Below are positions 6,088 to 11,977 of a stretch of DNA of 12,799 bases, one piece after another. The DNA lies in the NCBI GenBank assembly GCA_937926415.1, contig CALBAF010000426.1, forward strand, positions 1 to 12,799, given 5' to 3'. Source of the stretch: an uncultured Actinomyces sp. GTDB taxonomy: Bacteria > Actinomycetota > Actinomycetes > Actinomycetales > Actinomycetaceae. Each line of letters opens with the position of its first letter. Positions within the stretch are counted from its first letter, which is position 1. The translations under genes and the position numbers were made by a program. Below the pieces are notes generated by a model. It ran no database searches, was not told the DNA's origin, and saw nothing but the letters and a program-made list of their open reading frames with translations.

Positions 6088-7089
6088 ATGCCCGACACGA
6101 TGAACGCCCGTGCCCACGGCGGTGAGCCGACCGCAGTTGCCGACGGACAGCATTCTGAGGCGGAGCGCAAAGCGCTCGACTTCCTAGCGAAGGTCGTGCG
6201 CGTGCCCGGCGTGCGCGTCAACCGCGAGGCCTTCCTGCGCGAGGAGCTGAGCAAGCTCCATCTGAGCGACGAGGTGATCGCCCGCGCCCTCGGCTCGAGT
6301 CCAGTGCTGGCCGGCGTGCCCCTGGCCGAGCTCGACAGGATCGCAGACGAGGCGATTTCGTACGAAACGAACAAGTCGGCGGCCATCTCCTTCGTCGCGG
6401 GTATCCCCGGTGGACTTGCGATGCTCGGGACGATTCCCGCGGACCTGATGCAGTACTACGTGCACGCGCTGAGGATCATGCAAAAGCTTGCTTACCTGTA
6501 CGGCTGGGGCGAGCTCCTCCCGGACGGCCGAGAAACCGACGACGACACACTCGGAGTACTCGCCGTGTTTTTCGGCGTCATGCTGGGGGTCGGCGGCGCC
6601 GCCCAGTCCCTCACTGCTTTCGCGCGCGTGGCCGCCAAGACCGCCTACCAGAACCACGCGACCAAACGCGCCCTCATGAGCATCACCTGGTACCCGGTCG
6701 TCAAGCACAGCCTGCGTCTCATCGGCATCAACATCACGAAGAGCACCGCCGCCAAGGGATTCTCGAAGATCGTCCCCGTCATCGGCGGATTCGTGTCGAG
6801 CGGCCTGACTTTCATGGCGCTCCAGTCCCAATCCGCGCTCCTCAAAGAGCACCTGCGCGAGATCCCGCCTCCCGGCGTCAGCGTCGAGGAGTGGGACCAG
6901 CATCGTCTGGGTACGTCCACAAATGGGCGGACACCTGAGACGGAGACGACTATCAAGAAGGGCCTGCGCGGCAAAGCGAAGGTCGTGATGGTCGGCGCCA
7001 AGAGCGCGGCCTCGGGCATCGCCGACGGAGCCTCGAGCGCCGCCTCCAGCTTCAACAGCGTCAAGGAACGTCTGGGGCGCCGCAAGTAA
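6088..7089 (+). CDS. EcsC family protein (paralogue 2)
   Basis: This 333-residue protein is closely similar to the preceding one along the whole core. Matching blocks are IPGGLAMLGTIPADL (106-120), QYYVHALRIMQKLAYLYGW (122-140), the FFGVMLGVGGAAQSLTAFAR block and VPVIGGFVSSGLTFMALQSQS. It has a shorter N-terminus and a similar Ala/Ser-rich, GIADGA-containing tail ending in GRRK, but only one clear copy of the tail repeat. The pair clearly arose by tandem duplication. The ATG at 6088 has an excellent ribosome binding site (GAGGAGGA) five bases away. As for the paralogue, a membrane-surface role is inferred from the hydrophobic glycine-rich segments and amphipathic tail; the biochemical role is not known. 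A hairpin at 7101-7153 ends the unit, before the amylase gene. Confidence 0.85.
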   Translation: MPDTMNARAHGGEPTAVADGQHSEAERKALDFLAKVVRVPGVRVNREAFLREELSKLHLSDEVIARALGSSPVLAGVPLAELDRIADEAISYETNKSAAISFVAGIPGGLAMLGTIPADLMQYYVHALRIMQKLAYLYGWGELLPDGRETDDDTLGVLAVFFGVMLGVGGAAQSLTAFARVAAKTAYQNHATKRALMSITWYPVVKHSLRLIGINITKSTAAKGFSKIVPVIGGFVSSGLTFMALQSQSALLKEHLREIPPPGVSVEEWDQHRLGTSTNGRTPETETTIKKGLRGKAKVVMVGAKSAASGIADGASSAASSFNSVKERLGRRK

Positions 7090-7100
7090 CGACACCACCG

Positions 7101-7153
7101 ACGAGGCCGGGGCCGGGACCGCGCTCAACCGTGACGCTCGGCCCCGGCCTCGT
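7101..7153. terminator. hairpin built from the ACGAGGCCGGGGC repeat (after EcsC 2)
   Basis: A 15-bp perfect stem pairs 7101-7115 with 7139-7153 and contains the 13-mer ACGAGGCCGGGGC and its complement. It starts 11 nt after the EcsC stop and ends 66 nt before the amylase start. No T-run follows. It likely separates EcsC from amylase transcription. Confidence 0.65.
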
Positions 7154-7160
7154 TACTGTG

Positions 7161-7166
7161 TATACC
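7161..7166 (+). promoter_or_regulatory. possible -10 box of the amylase gene
   Basis: TATACC, preceded by TGTG, lies just after the terminator hairpin and would give a leader of about 48 nt to ATG 7220. No convincing -35 is visible, so this is tentative. Confidence 0.3.
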
Positions 7167-7219
7167 CCGCCACTGTTTGCCCTCCTCACGCGCCTGTGGG
7201 TGGGGAAACCTGCCACGAT

Positions 7220-8713
7220 ATGCGGGTGAATGAGACGATTGAACCGGCCCTGGCCTCGTCCATGACGGAGGCGGGCCCCCTGATCCTGCAGGCTTTCGCC
7301 TGGGACATGGTCCCGGACGCCAGCCACTGGCGCGACCTCGCCGAGCATGCGCAGGAGATCGCGGACCTGGGTGTGACAGCGATCTGGTTGCCGCCCGCCT
7401 ACAAGGGGCATGAGGGCATCAACGACGTCGGCTACGGCGTCTACGACCTCTACGACCTGGGCGAGTTCGACCAGAGGGGTTCCGTGCCCACGAAGTATGG
7501 GACGAAGGACGAGTACCTGGCAGCCATCGAGGCTCTGCACGCGGCGGGAATCGCCGTGTGTGCCGACATCGTCCTCAACCACCGCATGGGCGCCGACGCG
7601 TCTGAGACTGTTCGCGCCACCCCGATCAACCCCCAGAACCGCCATGAGGCCATCGGGGAGCCCGAGACGATCGAGGCGTGGACCCGTTTCACGTTCCCGG
7701 GGCGCGCGGGCGTCTACTCGGACTTCACGTGGGACTGGACGTGCTTCCACGGCATCGACTGGGATGAGGCCACGAAGCGAAACGGCCTGTGGCTCTTTGA
7801 AGGCAAGCAGTGGAATGACTCCGTCGACACCGAGTTCGGCAACTTCGACTACCTGATGGGCTGCGACGTGCACGTCACCGAGCCCCGGGTCAGCGAGGAG
7901 CTGGACCGCTGGGGGCAGTGGTACGTCGAGACGACCGGCGTGGACGGGCTGCGCCTGGACGCCGTCAAGCACGTGGGATCGGACTTCTACGCCCGCTGGC
8001 TGAACGACCTGCGCACCTCGACGGGCCGCCCCCTGCCCGCCGTCGGCGAGTACTGGAGCGGCGACGTGCGCGAGCTCGAGGGCTACCTTGAGCGGGTCCC
8101 CAACGTCATGCTCTTCGACGTCCCCCTGCACTACCACCTGCACGATGCGTCGGTGTCGGACGGCAACGTGGACCTCGCGCGCCTGTGGGAGAACACTCTG
8201 ACGTCCTCCCGCCCCGACAAGTCCGTCACCTTCGTCGAAAACCACGACACCCAGCCAGGCCAGTCCCTGGCTTCCACGGTCGCCCCCTGGTTCAAGGCGG
8301 CCGCCTACGCCCTGATCCTCTTCAACGAGGCCGGGGTGCCCTGCGTGTTCTGGGGTGACCTCCTCGGTTCCCCTGATTCCGACGACCTGCCCGCTGTGCG
8401 TGAGCTGCCGATCCTCATGTCGATTCGCGCCCGCGCGGCCGTCGGCCCGCAGCACAACGCTTTCGACAACCCTGACGTCGTGGGCTTTGCCCGCGAAGGC
8501 AAGGACGAGGTGCCCGGCTCCGGCTGCGCCGTCATCCTCTCCGACCGTATGGGCGCCGAGAAGACCCTCTACGTGGGAGCGCGCAACGCGGGCCAGGAGT
8601 GGGAATGCATCATCGGAGACCACCCGTCCGTGCGCGTCGCGGATGATGGGACACTGACGGGCGTCGTCAGCGACGGAGGACTCAGCGTCTACGCGCCCCG
8701 CCGCGCCCAGTAG
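7220..8713 (+). CDS. intracellular alpha-amylase (GH13)
   Basis: This 497-residue protein (from ATG 7220) has all four conserved GH13 regions. They are DIVLNH (116-121), GLRLDAVKH with nucleophile D247, GEYW with acid/base E277, and FVENHDTQ with transition-state D343. The opening LILQAFAWDM...HW is typical of the liquefying, GH13_5-type alpha-amylases (EC 3.2.1.1), which cut internal alpha-1,4 bonds of glycogen, starch or maltodextrin. There is no signal peptide, so it probably acts on cytoplasmic glycogen or imported dextrins. Length is normal and nothing is missing. I chose ATG 7220 because GGGGA lies 13 bases upstream. GTG 7196, GTG 7226 and ATG 7262 are alternatives, and only the first few residues change. 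It stands alone between EcsC pairs, with hairpins on both sides, and converges on the YbjN-domain gene. Confidence 0.93.
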   Translation: MRVNETIEPALASSMTEAGPLILQAFAWDMVPDASHWRDLAEHAQEIADLGVTAIWLPPAYKGHEGINDVGYGVYDLYDLGEFDQRGSVPTKYGTKDEYLAAIEALHAAGIAVCADIVLNHRMGADASETVRATPINPQNRHEAIGEPETIEAWTRFTFPGRAGVYSDFTWDWTCFHGIDWDEATKRNGLWLFEGKQWNDSVDTEFGNFDYLMGCDVHVTEPRVSEELDRWGQWYVETTGVDGLRLDAVKHVGSDFYARWLNDLRTSTGRPLPAVGEYWSGDVRELEGYLERVPNVMLFDVPLHYHLHDASVSDGNVDLARLWENTLTSSRPDKSVTFVENHDTQPGQSLASTVAPWFKAAAYALILFNEAGVPCVFWGDLLGSPDSDDLPAVRELPILMSIRARAAVGPQHNAFDNPDVVGFAREGKDEVPGSGCAVILSDRMGAEKTLYVGARNAGQEWECIIGDHPSVRVADDGTLTGVVSDGGLSVYAPRRAQ

Positions 8714-8733
8714 GGCAGTGATCGTATAACGAA

Positions 8734-8771
8734 CCCCGGCCTCGTCCCTGACATGTGGGACGAGGCCGGGG
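8734..8771. terminator. bidirectional terminator with ACGAGGCCGGGGC-type stem
   Basis: A perfect 15-bp stem pairs 8734-8748 with 8757-8771 around an 8-nt loop. It lies between the stops of the convergent amylase (8713) and YbjN-domain (8789) genes, the ideal place for a two-way terminator. The stem contains the same motif as the hairpins at 5950 and 7101. Confidence 0.75.
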
Positions 8772-8788
8772 CGACGTATCAGTGAGCG

Positions 8789-9607
8789 TTACTCTTCCGT
8801 GCCACCCAGTGCGGGGATGCGCTCGATCTGCTCCTTGAAGAATGCCTCGGAAGCGGAGATGAAACGGTCGATGTTGATCGACACCTGCGCGTCAGTCATG
8901 CCGTAGCGAGATGAGACGAACTGCTCGGCGCACACGCGCTGCGTGCCGTCGTCCAGCGTCGCCACGTAGACCTTGGGCCACTTGGTAGCCGCGTTCCAGT
9001 CGTTGCACGCCTGGATGAGGCGCGGGCGCAGCTCCATCGACACGTCCTCGCGGATGCCGCCCCACATGCTCAGATCCGCGCCATCGTCGATCACGGAGAA
9101 CACGTAGTAGCCGTTCGTGAAGCCCGTACGCAGGCGATTGTCCTCAACGTCGTACCTGTAGTCGTTGCGCTCAAAGAAGTCGACAAGCGCACGCATGTCG
9201 AGGGGACGCACAACCGTGCGGCGCTCGAGGGCGCGCTTGCACTCCTCGATGACCTGCGGAGCGTCCTCGTGGGTGGGGTCCATCGCGAGGCACTGCTCCA
9301 GGTAGGTCATGGCGCTTTCTTCCTCGTCCTGCCAGTACAGGGCGGTGCCGATGCGGTAGTACCACTGCGGGTCCGCCATGCCCTCGGCCTCGATGCTGCG
9401 CAGCAGCTCGACCGCGTGCTTGATGTGCTCCCGGAAGGAATCCATGTAGGGCTGGGCGTAGTTGATGTAGGCACGCGCCAGCAGGCTCGTCAGTTCGTAG
9501 TCCATCGCGGCCGGGGGCTGACCCTCGATCAGCGCGATGATCTTCTGGTGTTCCTTCTCCTCATGGAGAAGTGCGATCTGGTTAATGAGGGACTCACGCG
9601 ATTCCAC
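8789..9607 (-). CDS. TPR and YbjN domain protein
   Basis: This 272-residue soluble protein has two parts. Residues about 35-130 are helical TPR-like repeats (LLARAYINY; WYYRIGTALYWQDEEESAMTY; LEQCLAMDPTHEDA). Residues about 138-258 match the YbjN family: DFFERNDYRYDVEDNRLRTG, a central VFSVIDDGADL strand, CNDWNAATKWPKVYV and the MTDAQVSINIDRFISASEAF segment. YbjN-like domains have a secretion-chaperone-like fold and occur in stress-related or sensory contexts, while TPRs bind partner proteins. An adaptor or chaperone role is inferred; no catalytic site is seen. The start is GTG at 9607, with a strong AAAGGAG seven bases before it. The gene is divergent from the third EcsC gene across 139 bp and converges on the amylase with a shared terminator. 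Confidence 0.8.
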   Translation of the reverse strand: MESRESLINQIALLHEEKEHQKIIALIEGQPPAAMDYELTSLLARAYINYAQPYMDSFREHIKHAVELLRSIEAEGMADPQWYYRIGTALYWQDEEESAMTYLEQCLAMDPTHEDAPQVIEECKRALERRTVVRPLDMRALVDFFERNDYRYDVEDNRLRTGFTNGYYVFSVIDDGADLSMWGGIREDVSMELRPRLIQACNDWNAATKWPKVYVATLDDGTQRVCAEQFVSSRYGMTDAQVSINIDRFISASEAFFKEQIERIPALGGTEE

Positions 9608-9651
9608 GGAAGCTCCTTTGTGTCGAGGCCGAAACTGACTACCAGGTCACA

Positions 9652-9657
9652 AGCATA
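9652..9657 (-). promoter_or_regulatory. possible -10 box of the TPR-YbjN gene
   Basis: On the minus strand TATGCT (9657-9652) gives a start near 9645 and a leader of about 38 nt ending in AAAGGAG. The -35 region (TGTAGC, 9680-9675, 17-nt spacer) is a poor match. Confidence 0.35.
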
Positions 9658-9680
9658 ACAGGGGACGCGGCGGTGCTACA

Positions 9681-9694
9681 GCCTCGTGCGAGGC
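9681..9694. promoter_or_regulatory. 14-bp palindrome in divergent YbjN/EcsC promoter region
   Basis: GCCTCG (9681-9686) and CGAGGC (9689-9694) are perfectly complementary around TG. The palindrome sits where the -35 of the rightward EcsC promoter should be, and just upstream of the leftward -35. It is a candidate operator affecting both genes. Confidence 0.35.
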
Positions 9695-9704
9695 CCTCAC
9701 TGTG

Positions 9705-9710
9705 TAGTGT
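9705..9710 (+). promoter_or_regulatory. -10 box of the third EcsC gene
   Basis: TAGTGT (9705-9710) fits the TAGNNT form also seen before the second and fourth EcsC genes. It would give a start near 9717 and a leader of about 30 nt containing GGGGAGA before ATG 9747. Confidence 0.4.
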
Positions 9711-9746
9711 TGGTGAGTTACCACCGGCGAGAGAAACGGGGAGAGC

Positions 9747-10805
9747 ATGTCTGACGATCTACGTGCGCGCATGAGCGAGTCCGACGCCGCCCACTGGGAT
9801 GAAATCCAGCGTTGGAAGGACGTGCAGATGCGTCCGGTCCGACCCCGAGTCATCTCCCAGCGCGTCCGCTCGGCGGCCCTCGCTCCTCTGGGCAAGGCGG
9901 TGTCCATCGCGCGCAAGGTACCCGGCGGCGAGGCACTCACCCGAACCGTGTCGTCGGCTGCCCTCAGCCTCGTCGAGTTGGCAGCCTCCGCGTCCGAGGC
10001 CTCGGTGCGCCGCAAGCGCATCCTCAAGGCCTACCGTTCCGCGGGCTTTGACGTGCGAACCCTGCAGGACATCCGCTCGCTGACGCTCGACGACGTCCTT
10101 GCCGTCAAGCCTCGCCTGAGTCTGGCCTATTCGACGTCCGCCGCCGCCGAGGGAGCGGTGAGCGGCGTGTTCGCCTCGGGTGGCTCCGTTGCAGCCGTGC
10201 TCGGCATGGGTGTGGCTTCCGCCCCGGGAGTGGGGGTCACAGCCTCGGCGATCGCCGTCGACATCACGTCCTTCCTGGCGGCCGCGACACGCCTCGTCGC
10301 GCACACGGCCGCCTACTACGGCTACGACTCGGAGGACCCCACGGAGAGGCTCTTCTCAACGATGGTGCTCTCTCAGGCGATCGATCCGGCGGGCAGCGGT
10401 CGCGATTTCGTCGTCGAAAAGCAGACGACGATGCTGGCCTTCAACAAGGTGATGCGTGACCTCGCCCGGCGCGGATCGCTCGACGGCCTCGGCGGCAACG
10501 TGGTCGTGAGCGCGATGAACTCGCTCTTCAGCGCAATGGGCGTGCGTCTGGCGTCTCGCAAGCTCGCCCAGATCGTCCCAGTCGCGGGCGTCGTCGTGAG
10601 CGCCGGGCTGAACGCCGCCCTCATGCGTACCATCGGCGAGACCGCCGATCACCTGTACCGCGAACGCTTCCTTGCTGAACGCTACGGCCGCGTGGAATCC
10701 CCCGATGGTGCCTCCACGGACCTGGTGAGGCCTGCCGACAGCCAGGAGCTGAGCGCAGACATCGCGCGCTACGTGGAGATCGCCGAGGCTGAGAGTCGTC
10801 CGTAG
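9747..10805 (+). CDS. EcsC family protein (paralogue 3)
   Basis: This 352-residue protein belongs to the EcsC family but to a different branch from the first pair. The N-terminal region (1-60) is charged and starts with a W-containing segment (ESDAAHWDEIQRWKD). The core has a long Gly/Ala/Ser/Val-rich hydrophobic stretch (about 130-182, including GVASAPGVGVTASAIAVD), then AHTAAYYGYDSEDP (185-198). A second hydrophobic stretch is at 275-292 (AQIVPVAGVVVSAGLNAA), followed by DHLYRERFLAERYG. The acidic C-terminus ends YVEIAEAESRP. Such glycine-rich hairpins suggest membrane insertion or association, but no classical signal peptide exists. The ATG at 9747 follows GGGGAGA at good spacing. It lies 65 bp before its own paralogue and is divergent from the TPR-YbjN gene. 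Function is unknown. Confidence 0.82.
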   Translation: MSDDLRARMSESDAAHWDEIQRWKDVQMRPVRPRVISQRVRSAALAPLGKAVSIARKVPGGEALTRTVSSAALSLVELAASASEASVRRKRILKAYRSAGFDVRTLQDIRSLTLDDVLAVKPRLSLAYSTSAAAEGAVSGVFASGGSVAAVLGMGVASAPGVGVTASAIAVDITSFLAAATRLVAHTAAYYGYDSEDPTERLFSTMVLSQAIDPAGSGRDFVVEKQTTMLAFNKVMRDLARRGSLDGLGGNVVVSAMNSLFSAMGVRLASRKLAQIVPVAGVVVSAGLNAALMRTIGETADHLYRERFLAERYGRVESPDGASTDLVRPADSQELSADIARYVEIAEAESRP

Positions 10806-10817
10806 GGGAGTGGTAGT

Positions 10818-10848
10818 CCCACTTCCTCTGTGGCGTGGGCCTCTTTTT
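10818..10848 (+). terminator. candidate terminator after the third EcsC gene
   Basis: CCCAC (10818-10822) pairs with GTGGG (10835-10839), followed after a few bases by a run of five T (10844-10848). An overlapping alternative hairpin, AGTGG (10809-10813)/CCACT (10819-10823), also exists. This suggests the two EcsC genes are separate units. Confidence 0.4.
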
Positions 10849-10858
10849 CGTGACCGTG

Positions 10859-10864
10859 TAGGCT
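10859..10864 (+). promoter_or_regulatory. -10 box for leaderless transcription of the fourth EcsC gene
   Basis: TAGGCT (10859-10864) is followed by exactly six bases and then ATG 10871, the spacing expected if transcription starts on the A of the start codon. The GGGG immediately before ATG is too close to act as a ribosome binding site. Leaderless mRNAs are common in actinobacteria. Confidence 0.5.
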
Positions 10865-10870
10865 TGGGGT

Positions 10871-11959
10871 ATGACGGATCAGCCGGAGGAAGAGAACAGC
10901 ACACGCGACGATATTCGGCAGCGCATGACCGACGACGATCGCGCGCAGTGGGATGCGATCCAGGAATGGAAGGCCGCCCAGGTCAACCCGCGCAGCCCTC
11001 GAGTTATCACACAGCGCATCCGCTCGTACGTGCTTACCCCTGTGAAAAAAGTGGTTGGTCTCGCGGGCAAAATCCCCGGCGGGGCTGCGATTGCAGGCTG
11101 GATCTCATCGGCTGTCCTGGGGCTCGTCGAGAAGGCGACATCAGCCGCCGAATCCTCGGTCCGACGCGAACGAATTGTGAAGGCGCATCGCAGGGCCGGC
11201 AACGACGTGGAGTGTCTCGAGGACATCCGAAACCTGGACCTGGCAGAGATCCAATTGGTCAGGCCCCACCTGAAGGTGGGATATGCCGTCGTTACCGCGA
11301 CGGAAGGAGCGGTGAGCAGCGTATTCGCGACGGGAGGGGCGGTCGCGGCCATCCTCGGTCTAGGCATTGCTTCGGCACCCGGTATCGGCGTGATTGCAGC
11401 GGCGATCGGGCTTGATATCGCGACGTTCCTGGCCTCCTCTGCGCGCCTCGTGTCACACACGGCTGCCTACTACGGGTATGACACGAAGGACCCAGCGGAA
11501 AAGCTCTTCTCCGCGATGGTTTTATCCCAGGCGATCGCCCCGCGAAGCTCGCTTGATGACCATGCCGTCGAGAAGGAGACCTCGATGCGTATGTTCAACA
11601 AGGTGGTGCGCAAGCTCACCAAACGCGGATCGATGGAGAGCGTTGGGAACAACGCGCTGACCGCGTCTGTGAACTCCTTGTTCGCGGCCCTCGGGGCGCG
11701 TCTCGTCGGCATGAAGATGGCGCAGATCCTGCCGATTATCGGCATCATCGTCGGCATGGCCCTCAACGCGTCCCTTATCCGCACCATCGGAGTGACCGCA
11801 GACAACCTCTACCGAGAGCGCCTCCTGTTGGAGCGCTACGGGCAGGAGGAGACGGACGCAGAGGCTGAGGCGCCCGCCGACGGGGCAGACGATCCGGACG
11901 ATCTGGACGAGGAGCTCGCGCAGTACGTCGAGCTTGCTAAAGCCGAGAGCCGCCTGTAA
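10871..11959 (+). CDS. EcsC family protein (paralogue 4)
   Basis: This 362-residue protein is collinear with the preceding EcsC protein. Shared blocks are the DDDRAQWDAIQEWKAAQV start, PRVITQRIRSYVLTPVKKVV, the hydrophobic TEGAVSSVFATGGAVAAILG and GIASAPGIGVIAAAIGLDIA stretches, SHTAAYYGYDTKDPAEKLFS, AQILPIIGIIVGMALNASLI, DNLYRERLLLERYG and the tail YVELAKAESRL. It differs in an acidic insert near the C-terminus (EETDAEAEAPADGADDPDD). A tandem duplication with moderate divergence is evident. The start has no ribosome binding site but perfect leaderless geometry. It ends 18 bp from the convergent Pro/Glu-rich gene. A cytoplasmic, membrane-associated role shared with paralogue 3, possibly as a hetero-oligomer, is inference only. 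Confidence 0.82.
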   Translation: MTDQPEEENSTRDDIRQRMTDDDRAQWDAIQEWKAAQVNPRSPRVITQRIRSYVLTPVKKVVGLAGKIPGGAAIAGWISSAVLGLVEKATSAAESSVRRERIVKAHRRAGNDVECLEDIRNLDLAEIQLVRPHLKVGYAVVTATEGAVSSVFATGGAVAAILGLGIASAPGIGVIAAAIGLDIATFLASSARLVSHTAAYYGYDTKDPAEKLFSAMVLSQAIAPRSSLDDHAVEKETSMRMFNKVVRKLTKRGSMESVGNNALTASVNSLFAALGARLVGMKMAQILPIIGIIVGMALNASLIRTIGVTADNLYRERLLLERYGQEETDAEAEAPADGADDPDDLDEELAQYVELAKAESRL

Positions 11960-11977
11960 GGCCGCCCCGGCGCTCGC

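Noticed and set aside
6184..7128. Minus-strand frame of 314 codons opposite the second EcsC gene
   Set aside because: Antisense shadow of a well-supported EcsC gene with an Asp/Gly/His-rich product; a similar shadow exists opposite the first EcsC gene.
8325..8336. ACGAGGCCGGGG in the amylase gene as another dispersed repeat copy
   Set aside because: It is 12 of 13 bases and encodes part of FNEAGVP in a conserved stretch of the protein, so chance from codon use cannot be excluded.
7061..8623. Long minus-strand reading frame (520 codons) opposite the amylase gene
   Set aside because: It mirrors the third-position GC bias of the amylase, whose catalytic motifs are intact; the antisense product is low-complexity, Val/Asp/Gly-rich and matches no family.
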